From: Mycobacterium simulans
GTDB taxonomy: Bacteria > Actinomycetota > Actinomycetes > Mycobacteriales > Mycobacteriaceae
Direction: 5' to 3'
Assembly (NCBI RefSeq): GCF_900232995.1
Contig: NZ_OCVX01000007.1
Location: 62,001-126,000, forward strand
Length of the DNA stretch: 64,000 bases
The notes beneath the pieces were generated by a model, which had not been told where the DNA came from, made no database searches, and saw only the letters and a list, made by a program, of their open reading frames with translations. A program made the translations under genes and the position numbers. This document shows, one piece after another, positions 28,217 through 35,194 of this stretch. How positions within the stretch are numbered: position 1 is the stretch's first letter; the number at the start of each line of letters is the position of its first letter.

Positions 28217-28633
28217 TCAGTCCTCCGCTGGAGCGCCAGCAGATGGCGAATTGCGGTGACTCGCTTCCAATTCGGCGAGCGCACGGCGAAGGGCATCCGC
28301 CTCATCGGCGCCAACCCGCTCGACAAAGTGCACCAGTGCTGCCTGCCTACTGCCGGAGTCCTCGGCCTGGGCCAGTGCATCGACCATGAGCCCGGCGACT
28401 AGTTCGTCGCGGCCATGTACCGGCGCATAGCGGTGCGCCCGATCGTCGCGAATTTGAGAGACCAGATTCTTCTTGGCCAACCGTTGCAGCACGGTCATCA
28501 CCGTCGTATAGGCGAGGTCGCGCCGCGCCGACAACGCTTCGTGGACTTGGCGAACGGTTTGAGGTTCCGCCGTCGACCACAGGTGATCCATCACGGCGCG
28601 TTCCAGATCCCCTAGCCGCGTCAGCTTGGCCAT
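28217..28633 (-). CDS. blaI: BlaI-family transcriptional repressor
   Basis: A 138-aa winged-helix repressor of the BlaI/MecI/CopY family. The DNA-binding N-terminal domain covers LGDLERAVMDHLW, QTVRQVHEALS and AYTTVMTVLQRLAKKNLV, followed by a dimerisation tail. BlaI represses beta-lactamase and respiratory genes in M. tuberculosis and is inactivated when antibiotic stress is sensed. ATG 28633 begins the product MAKLTRLGDLE. An inverted TACnAC...GTnGTA sequence about 45 bp upstream is a good autoregulatory operator. Operon with the M56 peptidase. Confidence 0.94.
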   Translation of the reverse strand: MAKLTRLGDLERAVMDHLWSTAEPQTVRQVHEALSARRDLAYTTVMTVLQRLAKKNLVSQIRDDRAHRYAPVHGRDELVAGLMVDALAQAEDSGSRQAALVHFVERVGADEADALRRALAELEASHRNSPSAGAPAED

Positions 28634-28676
28634 AGTTCACTCATCTCCATCAGGTTGAAACCAGCGTACTCCGGCT

Positions 28677-28693
28677 TACTACCGACTGTCGTA
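28677..28693 (-). promoter_or_regulatory. Candidate BlaI operator
   Basis: The 17-bp sequence TACTACCGACTGTCGTA is an imperfect palindrome with half-sites TACTAC and GTCGTA (reverse TACGAC) around a 5-bp centre. This fits the TACnAC/GTnGTA motif of mycobacterial BlaI binding sites. It is 44 bp upstream of the blaI start, appropriate for autorepression. Confidence 0.7.
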
Positions 28694-28830
28694 TCCAAAA
28701 CCGGTCGATGCCAAACGAACGCTGCTAGACCGGCACGCGACATCGGCTCTCTGTGACCGACGTCACGGCGCTGCACATCCGCAAACCGGTCTCTCACGTT
28801 GGCAACACTACGCGATGGATGCTTGCAAAA

Positions 28831-28849
28831 TTAGGGCAGCCTTGCCTAT
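28831..28849 (+). promoter_or_regulatory. IdeR-like iron box upstream of the thioesterase gene
   Basis: TTAGGGCAGCCTTGCCTAT matches 13 of 19 positions of the IdeR consensus TTAGGTTAGGCTAACCTAA, with both outer TTAGG/CCTA arms kept. It lies 172 bp upstream of the thioesterase start and about 200 bp from blaI. The M. tuberculosis orthologue region has been reported as iron-responsive as far as I recall; binding here is not proven. Confidence 0.45.
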
Positions 28850-28924
28850 GCTGATACCGGTCGAGCGAACAAATGACCGCGGCAGAGTCCTGAGGGCTGC
28901 AGCGACCCCCGGTCCACTCGATCG

Positions 28925-28955
28925 GCGAGCCCCGTGCCTGGTGCACGGGGCTCGC
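28925..28955 (+). terminator. Perfect 13-bp hairpin in the thioesterase leader
   Basis: GCGAGCCCCGTGC (28925-28937) and GCACGGGGCTCGC (28943-28955) form a perfect 13-bp stem with a 5-nt loop. There is no strong T-run after it, only CCGTTTGG. It lies in the leader 48 bp before the thioesterase start, so it could be an attenuator, a terminator of an upstream short transcript, or an RNA stabiliser. Confidence 0.5.
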
Positions 28956-29002
28956 CCGTTTGGGGCTGGGGGCGATGGGGTCGATGGTGTAGACACAAGG
29001 AC

Positions 29003-29434
29003 GTGCCATCCTCGCCTGACCCGTCAGACACACCCCAACCGGTTACTCCGCAGGATTTCACGGCCCCGTTCGACACCCAGCTCGGTCTGCAATTCACCGA
29101 ACTCAGCCCGGATGGCGCCCGCGCGCAGCTCGAGGTCAAGCCCAAGCTGTTGCAGCCGATGGGAATCGTGCACGGCGGCGTCTACTGCTCGATGATCGAG
29201 AGCATGGCCAGCGCGGCCGCCTTCACCTGGCTCGCCGCGAACGGAGGCGGAAACGTCGTCGGCGTCAACAACAACACGGACTTCCTGCGCGCCATCACTT
29301 CCGGGACGGTGCACGGCAAGGCCGAACCTGTCCACCGTGGTCGGCGTCAACAGCTGTGGTTGGTCACCATCACCGATGATCGCGACCGGGTGGTGGCCCG
29401 GGGTCAGGTGCGGTTGCAGAACCTCGAGCCGTAA
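29003..29434 (+). CDS. Hotdog-fold thioesterase (PaaI-type, Rv1847-like)
   Basis: A 143-aa hotdog-fold acyl-CoA thioesterase. The PaaI-type signature is VHGGVYCSMIES (about residues 57-68), followed by VVGVNNNTDFLR with the typical N-x-D-F segment and a C-terminal beta sheet ending GQVRLQNLEP. Members hydrolyse aryl or acyl-CoA thioesters. GTG 29003 (VPSSPDPSD) gives the family length; an upstream frame from 28934 is open but overlaps the hairpin and lacks conservation. It precedes the urease operon by 66 bp and is transcribed the same way, but the connection with urease is unclear. Confidence 0.88.
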   Translation: MPSSPDPSDTPQPVTPQDFTAPFDTQLGLQFTELSPDGARAQLEVKPKLLQPMGIVHGGVYCSMIESMASAAAFTWLAANGGGNVVGVNNNTDFLRAITSGTVHGKAEPVHRGRRQQLWLVTITDDRDRVVARGQVRLQNLEP

Positions 29435-29500
29435 CCCAACGACTGAGGTTGGCTCCGCATGTGCTGAAGTCAGTAACGTGGCGTGGCAGGATCGCAGAGC

Positions 29501-29803
29501 ATGCGCCTGACTCCGCACGAACAGGAGCGATTGCTGCTGTCTTACGCCGCCGAGCTGGCCCGTCGGCGTAGGGCCCGCGGCTTGCGTCTCAACCACCCGG
29601 AAGCGGTCGCGGTCATCAGCGACCACATCCTCGAAGGCGCGCGTGACGGTCGCAGCGTCGCCGAACTGATGGTCAGTGGCTGCGAAGTGCTAAACCGCGA
29701 CGAAGTGATGGAGGGAGTGCCGGAAATGCTGGCTAGTGTTCAGGTGGAGGCGACGTTTCCGGACGGCACCAAGTTGGTGACCGTCCACCACCCGATCACA
29801 TGA
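29501..29803 (+). CDS. ureA: Urease subunit gamma
   Basis: A 100-aa gamma subunit of the nickel urease, starting MRLTPHEQER and ending with FPDGTKLVTVHHPI. The family motifs NHPEAVAVISDHILEGARDG and MEGVPEM are intact. It builds the trimeric (alpha-beta-gamma)3 enzyme with UreB and UreC, hydrolysing urea to ammonia and carbamate in the cytoplasm. ATG 29501 is chosen over a start 18 nt upstream because it fits the conserved N-terminus. Its stop overlaps the ureB start by 4 bp. Confidence 0.97.
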   Translation: MRLTPHEQERLLLSYAAELARRRRARGLRLNHPEAVAVISDHILEGARDGRSVAELMVSGCEVLNRDEVMEGVPEMLASVQVEATFPDGTKLVTVHHPIT

Positions 29804-30111
29804 TTCCCGGCGAAATCTTCTACGGCAGTGGCGATATCGAGATCAATCCGGCGGCCCAACGACTCGAGATGCAGATCGTCAACACCGGCGATCGCCCGGT
29901 ACAGGTCGGTAGTCATGTCCACCTCCCCCAGGCCAATGCGGCGCTATCGTTCGACCGCGCCGCGGCCCACGGTTACCGCCTGGACATTCCGGCAGCCACG
30001 GCGGTCCGCTTCGAGCCGGGCGTGCCCCAGACTGTCCAATTGGTGCCGCTGGGCGGGCGGCGCGAGGTCCACGGTTTGACGCTGAATCCGCCCGGACGAC
30101 TGGACATTTGA
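29800..30111 (+). CDS. ureB: Urease subunit beta
   Basis: A 103-aa beta subunit with the standard start MIPGEIFYGSGDIEIN and motifs NTGDRPVQVGSHVH, RLDIPAATAVRFEPG and GLTLNPPGRL. It scaffolds the urease alpha subunit and helps form the flap region. ATG 29800 overlaps ureA by 4 bp and its TGA (30109-30111) overlaps the ureC ATG, so all three structural subunits are translationally coupled. Confidence 0.97.
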   Translation: MIPGEIFYGSGDIEINPAAQRLEMQIVNTGDRPVQVGSHVHLPQANAALSFDRAAAHGYRLDIPAATAVRFEPGVPQTVQLVPLGGRREVHGLTLNPPGRLDI

Positions 30112-31832
30112 TGGCGGCGCTGTCTAGGCAGAGGTACGCGCACCTGTTTGGCCCCACCACCGGCGACCGGATCAGGCTGGCCGACACCAACCTGCTCGTG
30201 GAGATCACCGAGGACCGTAGCGGGGGACCAGGACTGGCCGGGGACGAGGCCGTGTTCGGCGGCGGCAAGGTGTTGCGCGAGTCGATGGGCCAGGGGCGCA
30301 CGACCCGCGCCGAAGGCGCACCCGACACCGTCATCACCGGCGCGGTGATCATCGACTACTGGGGAATCATCAAGGCTGACATAGGGATTCGCGATGGGCG
30401 CATCGTGGCGCTCGGAAAGGCCGGCAACCCCGACACCATGGCGGGCGTGCATCCGGCGCTGGTGGTCGGACCATCGACCGAGCTGATCAAGGGCAATGGA
30501 CGCATCATCACCGCCGGGACCATCGACTGTCATGTCCACTTGATCTGCCCGCAGATCCTGACCGAAGCGATCGGTGCAGGCACCACGACGATTATCGGGG
30601 GTGGCACCGGTCCGGCCTTGGGCACCAAGGCCACCACCGTCACTCCCGGCGAGTGGCACCTGGCCCGGATGCTGGAGTCGCTGGATTCCTGGCCGATGAA
30701 CTTCGCGCTGCTCGGCAAGGGAAATACCGTGAGCGCCGACGCGCTCTGGGAGCAATTGAATTGCGGTGCTTCAGGTTTCAAGCTACACGAAGATTGGGGA
30801 TCCACGCCCGCGGCCATCGATGCCTGTTTGACCGTCGCCGATGCGGCCGGTGTGCAGGTGGCGCTGCATTCCGACACCCTCAACGAGATGGGATTCGTCG
30901 AGGACACTCTCGCTGCGATCGCCGGTCGTTCGATTCACGCCTACCACACGGAAGGCGCTGGTGGCGGACACGCTCCGGACATCATCACCATTGCGGCACA
31001 GCCGAATGTGCTGCCCAGCTCCACCAACCCGACCCGCCCGCACACGGTCAATACCCTCGACGAGCACCTCGACATGCTGATGGAGTGTCACCACCTCAAT
31101 CCCCGGATTCCGGAGGATCTGGCGTTCGCCGAAAGTCGGATCCGGCCGTCCACCATCGCCGCTGAGGATCTGTTACACGACATGGGCGCGATCTCGATGA
31201 TTGGCAGCGATTCCCAGGCGATGGGCCGCGTCGGCGAAGTGGTGTTGCGCACGTGGCAGACCGCGCATGTGATGAAAGCGCGCCGTGGAGCTCTTGCCGG
31301 TGATGGTGCAGCCGACAACATGCGCGTCCGGCGCTACATCGCCAAATACACCATCTGCCCTGCCATCGCGCACGGCCTGGACCACGAGATCGGTTCGGTC
31401 GAGGTGGGCAAGTTGGCCGATCTGGTGTTGTGGGAGCTGCCGTTCTTCGGGGTCCGCCCGCATACCGTGATCAAGGGCGGCGCAATCGCGTGGGCTGCGA
31501 TGGGTGACGCAAACGCATCGATCCCGCCCCCACAGCCGGTGCTCTCGCGGCCGATGTTCGGCGCGGCGGCGGTAACCGCGGCAGCCACCTCGGTGCACTT
31601 CGTCGCGCCGCAATCGATCGAGGCGCGCCTGGCGGACCGGCTCGCGGTCAACCGCCGGCTAGCGCCGGTAAACGATGTGCGTGCGGTCAGCAAGGGTGAC
31701 CTGCCGCTCAACGATGCCATGCCTAACATCGAAGTCGATCCCGACACCTTCACCGTGCGTATCGATGGGCAGGTGTGGCAACAGCAGCCGGCAGCCGAAC
31801 TTCCCATGGCGCAGCGGTACTTCCTGTTCTGA
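30111..31832 (+). CDS. ureC: Urease subunit alpha (catalytic)
   Basis: A 573-aa nickel metallohydrolase. Active-site features are complete: HVH in IDCHVHLICP, the carbamylated lysine in SGFKLHEDWG, His ligands in LHSDTLNE and HAYHTEGAGGGHAPD, the mobile-flap Cys in MECHHLNPR, and the Asp ligand in MIGSDSQAMG. ATG 30111 shares its A with the ureB stop; a TTG three bases earlier is less likely. The protein appears a few residues shorter than the M. tuberculosis UreC around the RRGALAGDGAADN region. The gene ends in TGATG with ureF. Confidence 0.97.
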   Translation: MAALSRQRYAHLFGPTTGDRIRLADTNLLVEITEDRSGGPGLAGDEAVFGGGKVLRESMGQGRTTRAEGAPDTVITGAVIIDYWGIIKADIGIRDGRIVALGKAGNPDTMAGVHPALVVGPSTELIKGNGRIITAGTIDCHVHLICPQILTEAIGAGTTTIIGGGTGPALGTKATTVTPGEWHLARMLESLDSWPMNFALLGKGNTVSADALWEQLNCGASGFKLHEDWGSTPAAIDACLTVADAAGVQVALHSDTLNEMGFVEDTLAAIAGRSIHAYHTEGAGGGHAPDIITIAAQPNVLPSSTNPTRPHTVNTLDEHLDMLMECHHLNPRIPEDLAFAESRIRPSTIAAEDLLHDMGAISMIGSDSQAMGRVGEVVLRTWQTAHVMKARRGALAGDGAADNMRVRRYIAKYTICPAIAHGLDHEIGSVEVGKLADLVLWELPFFGVRPHTVIKGGAIAWAAMGDANASIPPPQPVLSRPMFGAAAVTAAATSVHFVAPQSIEARLADRLAVNRRLAPVNDVRAVSKGDLPLNDAMPNIEVDPDTFTVRIDGQVWQQQPAAELPMAQRYFLF

Positions 31833-32476
31833 TGGCTCAGATTCTCTCGCTAGCAACGCTTTTGGCCTTGGCCGACTCACGGCTGCCCAGCGGCGCGCAC
31901 GTGCACTCCGGTGGCATCGAAGAAGCTGTCGTCAGCGCGATGGTGACCAACCTGGCCACCCTGGAGGCGTTCCTTAAACGGCGGATCCGCACGCACGGAC
32001 TGGTCACCGCGTCGATTGCCGTCGCAGTACAGCGCGGCGATCTCGCCCTTGATGACGCCGATCGCGAGACCGATGCGCGCACCCCGGCGCCAGCCGCCAG
32101 ACAGGCGTCGCGCAGCCAGGGCCGGGGGCTGGCGCGTCTGGCGCGTGTGATTTGGCCCGACGCGCAATGGGATGCACTGGGCCTGAGCCCGCATCTTGCG
32201 GTTGTCGCCGGGCGCGTCGGAGCGCTGAGCGGCCTCGCCCCCGAGCACAACGCCCTGCACCTCATCTACACGACGATGACCGGTTCGGCCACCGCCGCAC
32301 AGCGACTGCTGGCGCTGGACCCCGCCGACGTGGCCGCTCTGACCTTCCGACTCTCCGACCTATGCGAAGGCACCGCCGTCGAGGCAACCGCCGGACTCGC
32401 CGACTTATCCGACCCCTTGCTCGACGCGCTCGCACAGCATCATGCCGAACGCGATCGGCCCCTGTTCGCCTCCTGA
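31832..32476 (+). CDS. ureF: Urease accessory protein UreF
   Basis: A 214-aa all-helical chaperone that, with UreD and UreG, delivers nickel and CO2 to apo-urease and gates UreG GTPase activity. Recognised by LALADSRLPSGAHVHSGGIEEAV near the N-terminus, AFLKRRI, and GLSGLAPEHNALHL. ATG 31832 overlaps the ureC stop, giving MAQILSLATL. The C-terminus is Arg/His rich (QHHAERDRP). It is the expected order of mycobacterial urease operons: ureA-B-C-F-G-D with no ureE. Confidence 0.94.
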   Translation: MAQILSLATLLALADSRLPSGAHVHSGGIEEAVVSAMVTNLATLEAFLKRRIRTHGLVTASIAVAVQRGDLALDDADRETDARTPAPAARQASRSQGRGLARLARVIWPDAQWDALGLSPHLAVVAGRVGALSGLAPEHNALHLIYTTMTGSATAAQRLLALDPADVAALTFRLSDLCEGTAVEATAGLADLSDPLLDALAQHHAERDRPLFAS

Positions 32477-32485
32477 AAGGTAAAA

Positions 32486-33187
32486 ATGCCACCACATTCC
32501 CACTCTCACACCCACTCTCACACCCACTCTCACACCCACTCTCACCCACACGCACACATCGATCGGCCAAAGCGGGTCCGCCAGCCCGGAGAGCCGCTGC
32601 GGATCGGCGTCGGCGGCCCCGTGGGGTCCGGCAAGACAGCGCTGGTCGCCGCACTGTGTCGGCAGTTGCGGGACGAGCTGTCGGTGGCGGTACTGACCAA
32701 CGACATCTACACCACCGAAGACGCCGACTTCCTGCGCAAACACGCGGTCCTGCCCGACGATCGGATCGCGGCCGTGCAGACCGGCGGCTGCCCACACACC
32801 GCGATCCGCGACGACATCACCGCGAACCTGGACGCGATCGACGACTTGACCGCCGCCCACGAACGTCTGGACCTGATATTTGTCGAGTCCGGCGGCGACA
32901 ACCTGACGGCCACCTTCTCTTCGGGCTTGGTGGATGTGCAGATCTTCGTGGTCGATGTGGCAGGCGGCGACAAGGTACCGCGTAAGGGCGGACCCGGAGT
33001 TACCTATTCGGATCTATTGGTAGTCAACAAAACTGACCTGGCTCCGCTGGTGGGGGCAGACCTGCGGGTGATGGCGCGCGACGCCGACGCGGTGCGCGGG
33101 GGCCGCCCGACCGTGCTGCAATCGTTGACCGAGGATCCAGCCGCCAGCCAGGTTCTGGCCTGGGTTCGCACCCAGCTGGTCGGCTGA
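32486..33187 (+). CDS. ureG: Urease accessory GTPase UreG with extended His-rich N-terminus
   Basis: A 233-aa SIMIBI-class GTPase for nickel insertion into urease. Walker A is GVGGPVGSGKTA; other motifs are LTNDIYTTEDA, GGCPHTAIRDD (metal-site CPH), ESGGDNLTATFS and NKTDLAPLVG. Residues 4-24 alternate His with Ser/Thr/Pro/Ala, giving 11 histidines; this tail is longer than the one I recall in M. tuberculosis UreG. It is encoded by a 12-bp repeat. UreE is missing from the operon, and the tail could serve as the nickel-binding store in its place (inference). Start ATG 32486 follows AAAGG. Confidence 0.96.
   Translation: MPPHSHSHTHSHTHSHTHSHPHAHIDRPKRVRQPGEPLRIGVGGPVGSGKTALVAALCRQLRDELSVAVLTNDIYTTEDADFLRKHAVLPDDRIAAVQTGGCPHTAIRDDITANLDAIDDLTAAHERLDLIFVESGGDNLTATFSSGLVDVQIFVVDVAGGDKVPRKGGPGVTYSDLLVVNKTDLAPLVGADLRVMARDADAVRGGRPTVLQSLTEDPAASQVLAWVRTQLVG
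32501..32545 (+). repeat. 12-bp in-frame tandem repeat in ureG
   Basis: CACTCTCACACC occurs at 32501, 32513 and 32525, followed by a partial 9-bp copy at 32537. Each unit adds His-Ser-His-Thr. Being a multiple of three, slippage would change the length of the histidine tail without breaking ureG. Confidence 0.85.
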
Positions 33188-33196
33188 TGGACACTG

Positions 33197-33841
33197 ATGC
33201 TTTCTAGGGTACTGGTTGTCGCGTCACGAAACCGCTTGCCGCGCATCGACTGCCGTGGCGGTATCCAGGCGCGCCGCACCGCACCGGATACCGTGCACCT
33301 GGTATCGGCGGCCGCCACGCCCTTGGGAGGCGACACCATAGACATTCGGGTGATCGTCGAGGAAGGCGCGCAACTCAGGCTCCGTAGCGCCGCGGCCACC
33401 GTCGCCTTGCCCGGCGGACAGACCCCGACGTCGCATGCCAGCTGGCGGATCGATGTGAGCGGGACCCTGGATGTGGATCTCGAGCCGACGGTTGTCGCTG
33501 CGTCAGCCCGGCATTTGTCCCGCGTGGTCGTTGCTCTGCACGACGACGGCCAGATTCGCTTCCGGGAGCGGGTGCAGATCGGCAGATGCAATGAGCGCGA
33601 GGGGTTTTGGTCGGGATCGCTGAAGGCCGACCGGGGTGACCGGCCACTGCTGCGGCACCGGGTCGAGCTGGGAGCCGGGTCGGTGGCCGACGACGTCCTT
33701 GCCGCACCGGGCGCCACTATCAGCGAGCTGTGCTACCCGGCGAAGGAGATTCCCGACGGGATAGACGCGCGGGCGACCGCGTTGGCGTTGGCCGGCGGCG
33801 GGACGCTGACCACCTGGCAGGGCGACCGGTTAGCCGGTTAG
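33197..33841 (+). CDS. ureD: Urease accessory protein UreD (UreH)
   Basis: A 214-aa urease accessory protein forming the UreD-UreF-UreG complex on apo-urease. Supporting stretches are TVHLVSAAATPLGGD, ARHLSRVVVALHDD and FRERVQIGRCNEREGFWSG, typical of the UreD beta-helical fold. ATG 33197 is 9 bp after the ureG stop. It is the last gene of the urease operon; beyond its stop lies non-coding sequence and then an oppositely oriented PE gene. The N-terminal 15 residues differ from the M. tuberculosis protein as I recall it, so the start is moderately certain. Confidence 0.9.
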   Translation: MLSRVLVVASRNRLPRIDCRGGIQARRTAPDTVHLVSAAATPLGGDTIDIRVIVEEGAQLRLRSAAATVALPGGQTPTSHASWRIDVSGTLDVDLEPTVVAASARHLSRVVVALHDDGQIRFRERVQIGRCNEREGFWSGSLKADRGDRPLLRHRVELGAGSVADDVLAAPGATISELCYPAKEIPDGIDARATALALAGGGTLTTWQGDRLAG

Positions 33842-33886
33842 CCGTTTATCTCGAAGCAAGTTGTCTAGCTCGGATACATCCAGGCC

Positions 33887-33935
33887 CGGCGCCGGTATGA
33901 TCCTTTCGCGAGTCGGCCAGGACCTCGGCGGTGGC
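33887..33935 (-). repeat. Degenerate inverted 49-bp segment, left of PE gene
   Basis: Read on the minus strand this begins GCCACCGCCGAGGTCCTGGC and ends ACCGGCGCCG. It matches 35050-35098 (plus strand) at 43 of 49 positions, so the two copies are inverted around the PE gene. Translations in parallel frames agree (ATAEVLADSRKDHTGA versus ATGEVLADLRKGQTGA), suggesting remnants of a coding sequence. On the minus strand an open frame of 37 codons (33846-33959) includes it; I do not recognise the product. The rest of 33842-34031 holds nothing else I can identify. Confidence 0.6.
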
Positions 33936-34031
33936 GATCAACGCCTGAAACTGGGTCATTCGTCGAAGCAGAATACCGCCGCCCGCGCCGCCGGCGGTGG
34001 ACCCGCGGTTCGGCGCCCGCGTCACATACGC

Positions 34032-34886
34032 TCAACTCAACGTCACTGTGGCCGTAAGTGAACCCGGTTGCACCGTAATCACAGCGGGCCCCACTGTGCC
34101 CTGGGGTCCAAGCCCAATGCTGATCGTGGCTGACGTGATTGCGCCTGATGATAATTGCTGCACCAGCGCATCAGGCAACGGCAGAGTTAGCGTATATGTC
34201 CCGTTAATGCCGTCGCTTACGGCGGTGAGGGGAGCCAACAGGAGTGTCTGGAGGGCGGCCGGCACCTGTCCCCCTAGGAGTTGGCTGACAGCTATTGCGG
34301 CGGAATTTTGGAACGACGCCACCATGTTGGCCGGTACAGCCCCCAAAGTAAGGAGCCTTAAGGGGGCCAGTACGGCCTCACCCACGGCAAGATTGCCCGA
34401 ATAGGAGACGGCCCCTGAATCCGATACCACCTGGTTCATCGTCAGCGTCCCCGGGAACCACGGAATTGGACCATTGTAGATCTGGGTGGCTGCCGCGGGT
34501 GCGGTCGAGCCTGTCCCTATCAACGGGTGACCCAGTAACGCCTCGGCGTGGGCATTGGTCACGGCAAGCGCGTCCTGCCCCAGGGTCTGCAACCGCGAGG
34601 CGTTGGCGGCCTCGACTGCCGCATATTCCCGCGCACCGGCATTCAGCGCCTGCACAAACTGGGCATGAAACTTCGCCGCCTGAGCACTCAACGCCTGATA
34701 TTCGTCGCCGTAGGTGCCAAACAGCCTCGCGATCGCCGCCGACACTTCATCGCCGGCCGCGGTCAGCACGTGCGTTGTCGAGCTGGCCGCCGCCGCATTG
34801 GCAGCTCCAATCGTCTCCTCGAGCCCGGTCAAACCCTCCGCGGCCGACGCCAAGATCCCAGGAGTCGCTATCACGAAAGACGACAT
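34032..34886 (-). CDS. PE-family protein with unique C-terminus
   Basis: A 284-aa protein with an N-terminal PE domain (about residues 1-100): the start is MSSFVIATPG, with LASAAEGLTGLEETIGAANAAA helix features and a YAAVE sequence that fits the YxxxD/E type VII secretion signal around residue 86. The C-terminal 160 residues are not Gly-rich (so not PE_PGRS) and contain an IPWFPG segment and a beta-rich end. ATG 34886 is chosen over TTG three bases upstream. No PPE or esx gene is adjacent. I recall no PE gene between ureD and ndh in H37Rv, so this is probably a lineage-specific insertion or a loss from the tuberculosis complex. Confidence 0.88.
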   Translation of the reverse strand: MSSFVIATPGILASAAEGLTGLEETIGAANAAAASSTTHVLTAAGDEVSAAIARLFGTYGDEYQALSAQAAKFHAQFVQALNAGAREYAAVEAANASRLQTLGQDALAVTNAHAEALLGHPLIGTGSTAPAAATQIYNGPIPWFPGTLTMNQVVSDSGAVSYSGNLAVGEAVLAPLRLLTLGAVPANMVASFQNSAAIAVSQLLGGQVPAALQTLLLAPLTAVSDGINGTYTLTLPLPDALVQQLSSGAITSATISIGLGPQGTVGPAVITVQPGSLTATVTLS

Positions 34887-35049
34887 CAACAGCCCCGATC
34901 ACGATGGGGTCAACACGACCCCACGAAGAAACTTCCGACTGTGCGATCGTCCACCAACAAGGGCGTGCGTAGGCGCGTAGCCGACTACCTAACCTCCACC
35001 CCTCCACACCCATCGAACTACCCCACTCAGACCAGCCGAGGTGAACGGC

Positions 35050-35098
35050 GCCACCGGCGAGGTCCTGGCCGACCTGCGAAAGGGCCAAACCGGCGCCG
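35050..35098 (+). repeat. Degenerate inverted 49-bp segment, right of PE gene
   Basis: Partner of 33887-33935 in opposite orientation, 43 of 49 positions identical. It is inside a short open frame (GTG 35041 to TGA about 35166; product VNGATGEVLADLRKG and onward to SLALGP) that I cannot identify and regard as a gene remnant. The interval 34887-35194 between the PE gene and ndh contains this copy and no other recognisable gene. Confidence 0.6.
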
Positions 35099-35194
35099 AC
35101 GTGTTGCGATATTTCGAACGGATCGACGCCGCAGCCAAAAGGACGTCATTGGCCCTCGGCCCATGAAAGTGACACGACCGAAAGCGCCGCTAAC

